Notes: a model not told the origin generated them from the sequence alone. Counted from the first letter of the stretch, positions 50,766 through 60,613 are shown. The stretch: DNA of 64,000 bases from Syntrophosphaera sp035450685 (GCA_035450685.1 DAOTNF010000002.1:124001-188000), one strand, 5' to 3'. Made by a program: numbers and translations.

Positions 50766-53700
50766 ATGCGAAAGACTGCATTGATCCTGCTAATATTATT
50801 AATTTGTGGCGTCGCGTTACTGGACGCGGCCACCACAGGACGCCTGGCAGTGCGAGTGCGTGATAATCAGGGAAAACCCGTTGAGTTTGTCAATGTCGTG
50901 GTTTTACAAGGCGCCAAGCGCATCACGGGTGGCCAGACAAACGCCAAGGGCACCGCGATAATCATCAACATTCCCCCTGGCATCTACACCGTTAAATTCT
51001 CATTGATCGGCTATGACGCCTATACATTCACCGATGTGCGCATCAATGTCGACCAGACCACAAACCTCTCCCCCACCATGAACAAGGCTGGCGTCAAGCT
51101 TGCCACAGTTGTGGTAACGGCACAAGAGGACAAGGTGGAGAAAGACCGCGTGGGTTCATCCCGCCAGATAGAAATGGACCGCATGGAAGACGTTGCCGTT
51201 AGCGACATCGCCGGCATCGTATCCTTGCAAGCTGGTGTCACAAACATCGGCGGAGAGTTGCATATCCGGGGCGGACGCGCCAATGAGATCAATTTTACCG
51301 TGGACGGAATGTCGGTTTCCGACCCCGTTGACGGTGGCAGCGCCCTGCAGGTAGATACTGACGCCATCAGCGACATGAAGGTTATGACAGGCGGTTTCCC
51401 CGCCGAATATGGCAACGCCCAGTCCGGAGTGATCAACATCGTGACCAAGGACGGAGATTCTTTTTATTCCGGAAAGGTGGAATACAGCTTTGACCATTTG
51501 CTATCCGAAAACAATGGCCGTAACACCGATGTGTTCAAATTTGCCTTTGGCGGGCCGGTGGTGCCCTTTGGCTCCGATGAGCTCAAAGAAAACTTCACCT
51601 TCTACCTGAACGGTGGCGGCGAGTGGCTGGATGGCCGCCTCAAAGACTACTATGTCGGGGATCCCTACAGCGATTACCTGTATGTGTTTAAAAATGAAAA
51701 CACTGGTGTGCTTGACACACTGCAACTGATGGACTATGCTGATGAATACAAGCCATACCCCGACCGGAGCTATTACGATCCCTATAGCATCAGGGACAAA
51801 GTTGCGGGAGTTGAAATCGGCAACAGAAACTATAACTCATACAACGTGAACCTCAAAAGCAAGTATGTGATCAGCCCCACCCAAAGAGTCACTTTGGCTG
51901 CCCGCGGGGACCGCTCATTCAACCATCCTTTCTCCTGGGCCTGGCGTTATGCCCTGCAGCACTATGCTTATGATGAAACCAAGCAGAGTCAGTACATTGG
52001 CACCTACGACCATGTGTTCAGCTCAACGATGAACCTCAAGGTGAAAGCCAGCTATTACCAGAAAGACAGCGTCTCCGGACCCAAAGGGATAAGCAGGGAC
52101 AACTACATTTTCTCAACTGTAGGCGATCTGGACAGCCTCTACACCAGCCCCACCCAGCACGATGCCTATATAGACCAGGTAGCCCAGGGCGATTACGGTT
52201 ATGCCACAATCGACTATTACCCTTATCCGGATGGCATTATGGACCTGCCTTATGCTGTTCACGAGGATACAGGTGAGCTGCTTTATTACCCGGATTACAC
52301 CCGCTGGGTTTACAGGATTCCCGGAGTCGAGATCGCCCGCGGCATTCCAGGTTTTGTAGCACCCGGAACCATCTATGATTACTTTGTGGACGACAGAACC
52401 ACATCGATCAACGCCAGAGCCGACTTTGAATGGCAACTGAACGAAAAACACCTGGCCAAAACCGGTCTGGAAGTCATTAAACACCATATTAAAAAGAACC
52501 AGTTGCAGGACTTCCTCACCATTTATCAGGACAGATTTACCGCCAGCCTGGAACGCGTTTACAAGGTACCTTCCGACACCACCTGGGTACCGCCGGCTGA
52601 AATGCCCGACGGTGTGTTTAGCTTCGAGTATAACGAAGATCAGAAAAAGTATCTTGCCATTTATAAGCCTGAAGTCTATTTCAGGGCTGCGCAGGAAGCC
52701 TCAGGCAAGCGTGATGGCTATGAAGCCGAACCCATGCAGATCGCGTATTACCTCCAGGATAAAATGGAGTGGGAAGGCATGATCGTCAATGCCGGCTTGC
52801 GCTTCGATATCTGGTATCTGGGCTCCAGCTACAGGGTGTTGAAGGATAGCGGCAAGTTCGACACGGTGCCCTTTGAAAAAGATGATCGCTGGCAGCTTAT
52901 GGTGTCGCCCCGACTGGGTGTGTCCCACCCCATCACCGAACGTGATGTGTTGCGTTTTGCTTACAACTATCAGAACCAGTTGCCACAGATGCAGTTTATC
53001 TTCACCAGCAAAACCCCGGCTGATGCCAATAACTCAGACACAACCATCACCGTGGGCAACCCCAAGCTGGAACCCCAGATCACAGTTACCTACGAGGTGG
53101 GCCTTTCTCACCAATTGTCAGACGACTATGTGGTGGATATGACCGCCTATTATAAAAACCTGTATAACTACGTCAGCACCGTCAAGGAAGGACAGGGTGT
53201 CATCAACTGGTACAAGTTCATCTCCGAGGACTATGGCTCAGCCAGAGGTATCGACATCCAATTGGAAAAAATGCTGTCCAATTTCAACACCTGGTCCATT
53301 GCCTATTCCCTGGCCTGGGCGCAGGGTAACAACTCCAGCACCGTTATCCAGGACGAAGCCACCAACCTGAGAGAATTCCCTCTGGATTGGGATGTGCGCC
53401 ATAATATGAGCGTAAACTACACGTTCCGGATTGGCAGGGGCGAAGAGTATTTCATACCTTTCACCGATTTAATACTGCCCATGGACGATTTCAGCGCGAA
53501 CTTCAACTGGTCCTTCGCTTCCGGAGCTCCCTACACACCGCAAGCCACGGAAAGCAGCAGTATGCTGGACACCAACAGCAAGCGCAAAGACTTCACCCAG
53601 CAGGCAAACTTGAAGCTCACCAAGGGTTTCACTTTTGGAAGAAACATGAACTTCAAGATTTACATGGATGTGGAGAATCTCTTCAAGAACAAGAACATTC

Positions 53701-53906
53701 TCAGCGTGTATCCTAAGACAGGTTCACCCTACGAAAGCGGGGCGGAAATCCATGAATCCAATATCCAGATCTACAATCCCGACACAGGCGAATATGAACC
53801 CTTCACCTACCCACAGGTCGCCTATGCATATTCTAAATACATAAAAAATCCAAGCCTTGTAAATAACTTCAGGGGCGTAACCCTTGGTGTTTCATTCAAT
53901 TTCTAA
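50766..53906 (+). CDS. TonB-dependent outer-membrane receptor with carboxypeptidase-regulatory-like N-terminal domain
   Basis: 1046 residues. Signal peptide (RKTALILLILLICGVALLDA); a CarboxypepD_reg-like beta-sandwich (about 24-105, RVRDNQGKPVEFVNV); a plug domain (about 130-235, IVSLQAGVTNIGGELHIRGG, GFPAEYGNAQSGVINIVTKDG); then a long barrel ending in an aromatic F (RGVTLGVSFNF), as needed for outer-membrane assembly. The N-terminal extension is that of SusC/FrpA-like receptors, but no SusD-like gene follows. Instead an ExbB/ExbD/TonB set and a T9SS-type surface protein follow in the same direction. It probably imports or exports a substrate using TonB energy. GGGAGG precedes the ATG. Confidence 0.93.
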   Translation: MRKTALILLILLICGVALLDAATTGRLAVRVRDNQGKPVEFVNVVVLQGAKRITGGQTNAKGTAIIINIPPGIYTVKFSLIGYDAYTFTDVRINVDQTTNLSPTMNKAGVKLATVVVTAQEDKVEKDRVGSSRQIEMDRMEDVAVSDIAGIVSLQAGVTNIGGELHIRGGRANEINFTVDGMSVSDPVDGGSALQVDTDAISDMKVMTGGFPAEYGNAQSGVINIVTKDGDSFYSGKVEYSFDHLLSENNGRNTDVFKFAFGGPVVPFGSDELKENFTFYLNGGGEWLDGRLKDYYVGDPYSDYLYVFKNENTGVLDTLQLMDYADEYKPYPDRSYYDPYSIRDKVAGVEIGNRNYNSYNVNLKSKYVISPTQRVTLAARGDRSFNHPFSWAWRYALQHYAYDETKQSQYIGTYDHVFSSTMNLKVKASYYQKDSVSGPKGISRDNYIFSTVGDLDSLYTSPTQHDAYIDQVAQGDYGYATIDYYPYPDGIMDLPYAVHEDTGELLYYPDYTRWVYRIPGVEIARGIPGFVAPGTIYDYFVDDRTTSINARADFEWQLNEKHLAKTGLEVIKHHIKKNQLQDFLTIYQDRFTASLERVYKVPSDTTWVPPAEMPDGVFSFEYNEDQKKYLAIYKPEVYFRAAQEASGKRDGYEAEPMQIAYYLQDKMEWEGMIVNAGLRFDIWYLGSSYRVLKDSGKFDTVPFEKDDRWQLMVSPRLGVSHPITERDVLRFAYNYQNQLPQMQFIFTSKTPADANNSDTTITVGNPKLEPQITVTYEVGLSHQLSDDYVVDMTAYYKNLYNYVSTVKEGQGVINWYKFISEDYGSARGIDIQLEKMLSNFNTWSIAYSLAWAQGNNSSTVIQDEATNLREFPLDWDVRHNMSVNYTFRIGRGEEYFIPFTDLILPMDDFSANFNWSFASGAPYTPQATESSSMLDTNSKRKDFTQQANLKLTKGFTFGRNMNFKIYMDVENLFKNKNILSVYPKTGSPYESGAEIHESNIQIYNPDTGEYEPFTYPQVAYAYSKYIKNPSLVNNFRGVTLGVSFNF

Positions 53907-53931
53907 AAAAATCCCATGGAGGAATAACAAC

Positions 53932-54744
53932 ATGAGAAAGAGATTCTCAAAAGTACTGATGCTGATAGTGGTGATGAGCGCATTGCTCATGAGCCTCTCC
54001 CACGCACAAGCTCCTGATCCGGCTGCCGCGGCGGCCGATACTGTGGCAGAAGTTGCAGAACCTGTTGCTGAAGTTGAGCAGCAAGCTGTGGAAACTTCTT
54101 CCGGCGCCAAAGGAATAGCTGAATTTCTTTTCGGACGCGGTCTTGTAAACTTCTTCATCAACGGTGGATGGGTGATGTGGCCTATCCTGATGGTGGCCAT
54201 CTATGGTCTTGCCTACGTTATTTGGAAGTTTATAACTCTTATGTATGCCAAGATCAATTTGAACGGATTCCTGAACCAGGTTGTCCCCCTGATCAAAGAA
54301 AAGAAGTATAAAGAAGCGATTGAAATCGCCAAAAAGACCCGCGGTCCTGTTGCCTCCATTGTATATGAAGGTTTGCTGAAATCTGACCGTGGCGTGGACG
54401 CCGTGGAAAAATCCATGGAAAACGCCGCCATGATCGAGATGTCTTACCTGGAAAAAGGTTTTGTGGAAATCAGCACAGCCATCACACTGGCTCCCATGCT
54501 TGGTTTCTTCGGAACAGTGGACGGCATGGTGGTGGCCTTCGACGCCATAGCCAAAGCCCGTTCGGTGGACGCCACCATTGTCGCCTCGGGTATCAAGATC
54601 GCCTTGATCACCACAGAGGCAGGCTTGGCCGTGGCTATTCCCATCCAGCTGCTTTCCAATATTTTCATGACCCAGGTAGATGGGTTGGTCATAGACATGC
54701 AACGTGCGTCAGAGAAGGTCATTGAAGCGATGATCGAGTCCTAA
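53932..54744 (+). CDS. exbB: MotA/TolQ/ExbB proton-channel family protein
   Basis: 270 residues from ATG 53932 (GGAGG 7-8 nt upstream). A signal peptide (RKRFSKVLMLIVVMSALLMS, cleavage after SHAQ) and an Ala/Glu/Val-rich periplasmic stretch (about 27-60) precede the three-helix core: GGWVMWPILMVAIYGLAYVIW, then LAPMLGFFGTVDGMVVAF and ALITTEAGLAVAIPIQL. This matches ExbB with the long N-terminal periplasmic extension. With ExbD it uses the proton gradient to power TonB. It follows the receptor by 25 bp. Confidence 0.92.
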   Translation: MRKRFSKVLMLIVVMSALLMSLSHAQAPDPAAAAADTVAEVAEPVAEVEQQAVETSSGAKGIAEFLFGRGLVNFFINGGWVMWPILMVAIYGLAYVIWKFITLMYAKINLNGFLNQVVPLIKEKKYKEAIEIAKKTRGPVASIVYEGLLKSDRGVDAVEKSMENAAMIEMSYLEKGFVEISTAITLAPMLGFFGTVDGMVVAFDAIAKARSVDATIVASGIKIALITTEAGLAVAIPIQLLSNIFMTQVDGLVIDMQRASEKVIEAMIES

Positions 54745-54756
54745 AGGGGGTGCATT

Positions 54757-55233
54757 GTGAAGATCCCCCGCAAAAGGAAAACCACAGCTAATATTCCCAC
54801 TACTTCAACTGGGGATATTTCCTTCCTGTTGATCGTCTTTTTTATGTCCACAACCAAGTTTGACGTTAAAGAAGGCGTGAAGGTCATGCTCAACAAAGCG
54901 ACCCAGGCGGAGAAAATGACCTCCCAGACGGAGATCAAGCTCACAGAAAAGGAAATGACCAGAATAGAAATAGTGGAAAACGGCATGATCAAGATCAACA
55001 CAGAAGAACCCCGCTTTCTTTCAGATGCCGACCTGGACCAGATTATCCTGCAAAAGGTGGAGATGAGGGAAGCGATCAGCCGAAGCAGTACTAACCAGGC
55101 TGAACGGGAATTGAAGATGCTGTTCCTGGTGAAAACAAATCCGGAAGCCAAGTATAGCGACATGGTTAGAGTGGTGGACCATCTGGTTCCCTACCGCGAC
55201 CGTGCCCAAATCTCAATCTCGACACAGATATAG
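54757..55233 (+). CDS. exbD: ExbD/TolR biopolymer transport protein, first copy
   Basis: 158 residues from GTG 54757 (AAGGGGG upstream). A short N-terminus, one transmembrane helix starting TTSTGDISFLLIVFFMSTT with the conserved Asp of the proton path, and a periplasmic domain with MKMLFLVKTNPEAKYSDMVR-like strand-helix pattern. It partners ExbB. A second ExbD follows 9 bp later; the shared TTSTGDISFLL motif suggests duplication. Confidence 0.92.
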   Translation: MKIPRKRKTTANIPTTSTGDISFLLIVFFMSTTKFDVKEGVKVMLNKATQAEKMTSQTEIKLTEKEMTRIEIVENGMIKINTEEPRFLSDADLDQIILQKVEMREAISRSSTNQAERELKMLFLVKTNPEAKYSDMVRVVDHLVPYRDRAQISISTQI

Positions 55234-55242
55234 GAGCGAAAG

Positions 55243-55662
55243 ATGGCAAAGATACAAAAGAAAAAACGCGAGCCTGTTGAGATCCCGACGACCTCCACAG
55301 GCGACATCTCTTTCCTGCTTTTGCTTTTCTTCATGGTTACCACCGTCTTCGTGCAGGAAAGGGTCTTCTGGGTGCCCAGAGATCAATTCCCCACCGCCAA
55401 GAATATAGACAGGGTTTCACGCAATGAGACAGCCACGATCTATATCACCGAAAAGGAGGAAATCCTGATCGATGATTTTCCGCGCAGCGTGGAAGACAAT
55501 TCGATTATAGACGCGATGCTGGCCAAAAGCAGCGAAATCCCCAACCTGCAGGTGTGCTTCCGTTCTGACAAGGACACCCGCTATCAGATTGTCCGGGACG
55601 TTATGATGCGCCTCCAGGATGCGGACACCAGAAATGTTGTCTTTGAATCCCAGAAGAAATAG
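55243..55662 (+). CDS. exbD: ExbD/TolR biopolymer transport protein, second copy
   Basis: 139 residues. The membrane helix IPTTSTGDISFLLLLFFM has the same Asp as the first copy, but the periplasmic half differs (FPTAKNIDRVSRNETATI). Two ExbDs beside one ExbB are common in Bacteroidota-related phyla and may form a heterodimer in the ExbB pentamer. GGAGCG precedes the ATG. It ends 9 bp before tonB. Confidence 0.92.
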   Translation: MAKIQKKKREPVEIPTTSTGDISFLLLLFFMVTTVFVQERVFWVPRDQFPTAKNIDRVSRNETATIYITEKEEILIDDFPRSVEDNSIIDAMLAKSSEIPNLQVCFRSDKDTRYQIVRDVMMRLQDADTRNVVFESQKK

Positions 55663-55671
55663 AGGTGAGTT

Positions 55672-56325
55672 ATGACTACAAATAGATTGATTGACTGGAA
55701 AGACATAGCCAATTCGCAGTTCAGCAAAGCTGTCGCCCTGGCTGCCGCGATTGTCTTGTTTGGCTTACTGGTTGCCCCCCGGATGGAGACCACCACAAAG
55801 GAGACTCAGACAGTGGCAGCCGAAATGATCGACGCTCCCACCGACACGCGCGAAAAAGAAGAAGCGCCCAAGGAAAGCGAGATCAATATCGAAATCCCTA
55901 TGATCAGCGAAGAACTGGCCACCGAAGACACACCCGAACTGAAGCAGCAAAGAGCGCTGGCGTTGCAGCAGTTTGGCGACCTGCAGCAGACCACGACCTC
56001 GGCATTACAAAGCTCAGACAGTGAAAGACCCTTCGATTTCGTCCCCTGGGACGATTCCCCGGTTCCCATTGGCGCCATCAAGCCGGATTATCCGGATTTC
56101 GCGCGCAGGGCCAGAGTGCAGGGTATCGTTACCCTCGAAGTGGATGTGTACAAGGATGGGACTGTTGGAAACATCAGGGTTGTCAAGTCTGTGCAGTCCG
56201 GCCCCGGAGGCCTGGATGAAGCTGCGATCAATGCCGTGAAACACATGCGGTTTCAGCCAGGAAAAAGCAGCGGCAATGCTGTCGATACCCGAGTGATCAT
56301 ACCCGTTGAGTTTAAGTTAAATTAG
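55672..56325 (+). CDS. tonB: Energy transducer TonB
   Basis: 217 residues. A short cytoplasmic start, a membrane helix (FSKAVALAAAIVLFGLLVAP, about 17-36), a Glu/Pro-rich linker across the periplasm (APTDTREKEEAPKESEINIE-like region) and a C-terminal TonB domain with PDYPDFARRARVQGIVTLEV, GNIRVVKS and AVKHMRFQPGKSSG. It links ExbBD to the receptor's TonB box. It is the last energiser gene before the large surface protein, with a 17-bp gap. Confidence 0.93.
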   Translation: MTTNRLIDWKDIANSQFSKAVALAAAIVLFGLLVAPRMETTTKETQTVAAEMIDAPTDTREKEEAPKESEINIEIPMISEELATEDTPELKQQRALALQQFGDLQQTTTSALQSSDSERPFDFVPWDDSPVPIGAIKPDYPDFARRARVQGIVTLEVDVYKDGTVGNIRVVKSVQSGPGGLDEAAINAVKHMRFQPGKSSGNAVDTRVIIPVEFKLN

Positions 56326-56342
56326 CATATCTGGAGAATTTG

Positions 56343-59300
56343 ATGAAGTTCTATAAAATTGTGTTTTGCCTGTTGCTGGCAATGGCTTCCTTCGGTATCG
56401 CCCATGCGGCCATGGCCAGTCCCTCAACAGGAACAAAAACCTTGGATCTTTCCAAGTGGCACAACGTTGGAAATATCTGGCTGCGCGTAAGTAACTACGG
56501 TTTCTTCGGCTCCGGCGACGACGTGGTGCCCCAGTATCCATCCCTGGAGTATCCCGGTGGAAGCGGTATCGACTACCTCTACCAAGGCGCTCTCTGGTTT
56601 GGTGCCAAAAAGTATCGCCGCAACGATCTGGGGCAGCAGCTCTACTGGAGAGCGCTCAACCCCAGCGCGGACAGCACCGGAACGGTTCCCTACGGTTCGC
56701 CGGACTGGCGCCCCTGGATGAAACCGGTAGTTGATACCCTGGTTACCGTGGGATTCGACGGAGACTACGACCTTTATGAGTTCCTGCCGGCCTACAACCC
56801 CCTGGAAGCCTCCAGCACCGATGAGCTTGTGCAGCACTATTACGGCCTTTACGACGCCGCCGATCAAATTGCGACCGCCAGTACACGCCATCAAAAGCGT
56901 GGCGTGGATGACGACGGCGATGGAATTATTGATGAGGATTTCGTGGGTTACACTTTCAGATTGCGCGATGAACACTTACCTGAAGTGTTTGAGCAATTCA
57001 GCGGCAAGTTTATCCACGAAACCCGCCTGTTTAACTACGCAACCATTACTGCTGGAGACAACGTTGAACTGTGGTATCCCCTGGGCTTTATGGATCTCTC
57101 AGACAAAAGCCACGTCACCTACGACTTTGCAAATCCATACGACGACGACGGGGATGGCCTGATCGACGAGGACGGCGCGCCCGTTTCAGAACAGGATTTT
57201 ATATCCTATTACTATGACTACAGCCCCTTTGGCACACCAGGCGACAGGGACCTGGGCGGTTCCCGCAGCAGAAGCACCCATATCCCCATAGGGGTCAGGG
57301 TGCGCCAAATGAGCTACCAGTGGAGCTATGAATACATCAAGAACCTCGTTTATGTGGAATTCAACATCACCAACATGAACACGGACACGCTGTACGACTG
57401 CGCCATGGGTATATATATGGACTGCGACTGCGGCCCCCAGACCATGGGACCGGAAAAAGCCGCGGATGACAAATCCGGCTACGTCAAAGGTGAAGGCTAT
57501 GAATTTGCTTACACCTACGACGCGGATGGCGACGGCGGCCTGACCACCGGCATGGTGGGAGCGCGCGTTTGCACACCCAACCCCGAGAAACTCGAATTCG
57601 CCTGCTGGTACTGGAAAGTGGGAGATGGACCTAACGACGATAATCCGCAGTCCTTCAACTATGCCCCCAGGTTGACCGCGAACGAGAAATACTGGCTGCT
57701 TACACCACGTACACCGACAGGTTACAGAAATCCTGATCCGTCCAAATATACATCCCTGCGTCCGGAAGAGCCCACGGTAATGGAATTTGAACAACCGGAA
57801 GCCAACGACACCCGTTTCCTGTTCGCTTTCTACGGCGATCAGCAAGGAATGACCAATCCCACGGAGAATTCCTGGAACCTGGAACCCGGCCGCACTATGA
57901 AAATTGTGGTGGCCGTGTTTCCCGGCGACAATCTGGAGGACCTCAAGAAATCGGCCCAATGGGCAAAAACCATCTACGACAACCCCCAAGAACTGCACGA
58001 TGTGGTGTTGCCGGATACAATGCCTCACTATAAACCACCCGAACCACCGGAAATCCCCAAACTGTACGCCGAAATCACGGAAAACGGCAACTCCATCGAC
58101 GTTTACTGGGATAACCGCAGCGAATTCACCAAAGACTATAAAAACGTCGATAAAGCCGATGAGGGCTGGCAATATCCTCCCGCCTCCGCGGATTACGCAG
58201 GCATGGACAGCGATCCGGCAGTTATCGACTGGCAACAGTTCCCGCTCCAATTCCAGGTACCCGCCTTGTCCGATACCACTCTCTTCAACAACAACGCGAT
58301 CATCAACCCCTTCACAGCCCACAGGCTGCGCCACGATTTCCAGGGCTACACCCTCTGGGGAAGAAGCGGCAGCGGCTCCCGGGAAGATTGGGAAATGATC
58401 CAGCGCTGGGATAAGATCGACACACAACGGGACAAAGATGACTACACTGTAAACTGGGGACACCCAAAAGCCAAGAATTATGGCGGTTATCTGGGAATAG
58501 ACGCCGGCCTGCCTAACCTCTCCGTCCCACCCGCATTTGTGAATGCGCTCGGGCCCAATACCGGCATGCCCTATGATGAAACTGAATTCGCCAAATACAG
58601 GCGTTTGGATGACAACTACTATTACTACATCAACACCTATCCGGATCACCCGGTCCACGATTTCAAGCTCTTCTACGGATTCCCGCTGTATCAACCGGGC
58701 GTGGACCAGGTTTGGGCACGTTCCGAATACGACCGCATCGCCGCAGAATATGCCGAGTTGCCCGATGAGATGATCAAGAAGTTGCAAGCGCGCATCTACA
58801 AGCATTCGGACGTCAGAGACGTTGTTTACGATGAACTGGCGGATTACCGGATCATCACGCTGCCTGGTTTTTGCTGTCCTAATCCTGACACGTTGAGTGT
58901 GGAGTCAAGAACACTCTATGAAAACAAACGTCTGGCCAGTCGTTATTACAAGCAGACCATCCATAGCCCGCGCAAAGGTGTGGAATACTACGTGGCGGTC
59001 ACAGCCTATGACCGCGGTATTCCTGAGCAAAAACTGAATTTCCTGGAAACCGGCCGCGACTCCGACGCCAATATGAAGGTCTTCTTCCCTGGCGCAACGG
59101 CCCAAACCAATATGGACAACATTTACGTGGTGCCGAATCCTTACATCGGCCGCAGCAAATTTGACGGCCGCCGCGAAAAGGACGAGAAAGGCGACAAAAG
59201 CCGCAGGCTGTGGTTCGTGAACCTGCCGGAGAATTGCACCATCCGCATCTATACCCTGGCCGGCGACCTGGTCGATACGATCGAACACCGCGGAGCCTAT

Positions 59301-59480
59301 ATGGCGGATGTGATCACCGTATCCAAGTCAACCAAGTTCGGTTTGGCTCCCGGCGGTATGCACGACTGGAACCTGCTGTCCAAAAACAACCAGATAATCG
59401 CCCCCGGAGTCTATCTGTACTCCGTGGAAAACAAAGCCGATAACAAGATCAAAGTCGGCAAATTCGTAATAATCAAATAG
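56343..59480 (+). CDS. Large secreted surface protein with T9SS-like C-terminus, linked to the TonB operon
   Basis: 1045 residues from ATG 56343 (GGAG 7 nt upstream). A signal peptide (KFYKIVFCLLLAMASFGIAHAA) is followed by no known enzymatic domain. Two calcium-loop motifs appear, DDDGDGIIDED (189-199) and DDDGDGLIDEDGA (267-279). The body is rich in aromatic residues. The C-terminal about 120 residues have VVPNPYIGRSKFDGRR, TIRIYTLAGDLVDTI and IAPGVYLYSVENKA ... KVGKFVIIK, a sorting-domain variant. It is cotranscribed with receptor, ExbBD, TonB and the PorV barrel. A role as the surface partner of the receptor (SusD-like position) is a hypothesis. Confidence 0.85.
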   Translation: MKFYKIVFCLLLAMASFGIAHAAMASPSTGTKTLDLSKWHNVGNIWLRVSNYGFFGSGDDVVPQYPSLEYPGGSGIDYLYQGALWFGAKKYRRNDLGQQLYWRALNPSADSTGTVPYGSPDWRPWMKPVVDTLVTVGFDGDYDLYEFLPAYNPLEASSTDELVQHYYGLYDAADQIATASTRHQKRGVDDDGDGIIDEDFVGYTFRLRDEHLPEVFEQFSGKFIHETRLFNYATITAGDNVELWYPLGFMDLSDKSHVTYDFANPYDDDGDGLIDEDGAPVSEQDFISYYYDYSPFGTPGDRDLGGSRSRSTHIPIGVRVRQMSYQWSYEYIKNLVYVEFNITNMNTDTLYDCAMGIYMDCDCGPQTMGPEKAADDKSGYVKGEGYEFAYTYDADGDGGLTTGMVGARVCTPNPEKLEFACWYWKVGDGPNDDNPQSFNYAPRLTANEKYWLLTPRTPTGYRNPDPSKYTSLRPEEPTVMEFEQPEANDTRFLFAFYGDQQGMTNPTENSWNLEPGRTMKIVVAVFPGDNLEDLKKSAQWAKTIYDNPQELHDVVLPDTMPHYKPPEPPEIPKLYAEITENGNSIDVYWDNRSEFTKDYKNVDKADEGWQYPPASADYAGMDSDPAVIDWQQFPLQFQVPALSDTTLFNNNAIINPFTAHRLRHDFQGYTLWGRSGSGSREDWEMIQRWDKIDTQRDKDDYTVNWGHPKAKNYGGYLGIDAGLPNLSVPPAFVNALGPNTGMPYDETEFAKYRRLDDNYYYYINTYPDHPVHDFKLFYGFPLYQPGVDQVWARSEYDRIAAEYAELPDEMIKKLQARIYKHSDVRDVVYDELADYRIITLPGFCCPNPDTLSVESRTLYENKRLASRYYKQTIHSPRKGVEYYVAVTAYDRGIPEQKLNFLETGRDSDANMKVFFPGATAQTNMDNIYVVPNPYIGRSKFDGRREKDEKGDKSRRLWFVNLPENCTIRIYTLAGDLVDTIEHRGAYMADVITVSKSTKFGLAPGGMHDWNLLSKNNQIIAPGVYLYSVENKADNKIKVGKFVIIK

Positions 59481-59491
59481 GGGGAGGAACT

Positions 59492-60541
59492 GTGAAAAAA
59501 CTGATCATAACCCTGATTTCACTTGGCTTGCTGTGCGCTCCACTGGTTCTCGCCGCCAAACCATTCGGCAAAACGGGAACGGCAGCCCTGCAGTTCCTGA
59601 AGCTCGGAGTGGATGCCCGTGCCATCGGCATGGGTGAAGCATACACCGCTGTGTCGGATGACATCTCCTCCGTCTATTGGAATCCTGCCGGATTGGCCCC
59701 GGCATACCAAAACCAGGCCTTCTTCTCACACACCAACTGGCTTGCCGGTATCATGCAGGAGTATGCGGCCGCTTCCCTTACCAACGGAGTGTCCACCATA
59801 GCCCTTTATGGTACTGTCTTGCACATGGACAATATGGACATCACCGATGAAGAAACCTTTGGCCCCACCGGAGAACAATTCACAAACAGCGGTATGGCCT
59901 TTGGGGCTGCCTATGGGCAGCAGTTCACCAAGAAATTCAGCGCTGGAGTTGGCGCCAAGTATCTGCGCGAAAACCTCTACGAATTTGCGGTGAACAGCTT
60001 TTCTTTCGATGTCGGCTCCATGTACAATACCGGCTGGAAAAATGTAAAGATCGGCATGGTGCTCCGTAACTTCGGACCGGATATCCGCTACCGGGTGGAC
60101 GACGACGAAGACGGCAGAATCGATGAAGACCCCTTCGACCTGATCGACAACGACGGGGACGGTCTAATCGATGAAGACGGCGCCGAGATCGAGAGCAAAA
60201 TCCCCATGTCCTTCTCCCTGGGAATCAGTGGCGACATCATGCGCGATGATTACAACCACTGGATCGCTTCCCTGCAGTTGGACAACGTGGTGGACAGGAA
60301 AGAGACCTGGAACCTGGGCACCGAATACAAGATGGGCAACCTCTTCCTTAGAGGCGGGTATCAGATCAACTATGATACCAACGGCTTTTCTGCCGGAATC
60401 GGCTATCAGGTTCCCACCCGCTTCGCCATCTTCAATATCGATTATGCCTACACCGATATGGGCTTGCTGAAAGAAAACCTGCTCAAGAGCTCGCACCGCC
60501 TTTCCATCAAAATGCGCTATGGCTCCCAAGGCAGAAAATAA
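59492..60541 (+). CDS. PorV-like outer-membrane barrel with calcium-loop insertion
   Basis: 349 residues from GTG 59492 (GGGGGAGG upstream). Signal peptide (KKLIITLISLGLLCAPLVLAA). LKLGVDARAIGMGEAYTAVSDDI with VYWNPAGLA is the strongest PorV-type motif in the window. Between barrel strands sit two calcium-type loops, DDDEDGRIDED (203-213) and DNDGDGLIDEDGA (219-231), closely matching those of the preceding surface protein. PorV shuttles T9SS cargo, so pairing with that cargo gene is logical. A strong terminator follows. Confidence 0.88.
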   Translation: MKKLIITLISLGLLCAPLVLAAKPFGKTGTAALQFLKLGVDARAIGMGEAYTAVSDDISSVYWNPAGLAPAYQNQAFFSHTNWLAGIMQEYAAASLTNGVSTIALYGTVLHMDNMDITDEETFGPTGEQFTNSGMAFGAAYGQQFTKKFSAGVGAKYLRENLYEFAVNSFSFDVGSMYNTGWKNVKIGMVLRNFGPDIRYRVDDDEDGRIDEDPFDLIDNDGDGLIDEDGAEIESKIPMSFSLGISGDIMRDDYNHWIASLQLDNVVDRKETWNLGTEYKMGNLFLRGGYQINYDTNGFSAGIGYQVPTRFAIFNIDYAYTDMGLLKENLLKSSHRLSIKMRYGSQGRK

Positions 60542-60584
60542 CGTCATATAACACTTACTCTTAGAGTAATCTCCATGGAACATA

Positions 60585-60613
60585 GGACCCGCTGAACAGC
60601 GGGTCCTTTTTTG
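60585..60613 (+). terminator. Rho-independent terminator of the TonB-PorV operon
   Basis: GGACCCGCTG (60585-60594) pairs with CAGCGGGTCC (60597-60606), then TTTTTTG; 44 bp past the PorV stop. Confidence 0.93.

Noticed and set aside
57186..58805. Long 539-codon open frame on the minus strand
   Set aside because: It is the antisense shadow of the surface-protein gene at 56343-59480, which has a signal peptide, a ribosome-binding site and a sorting domain.
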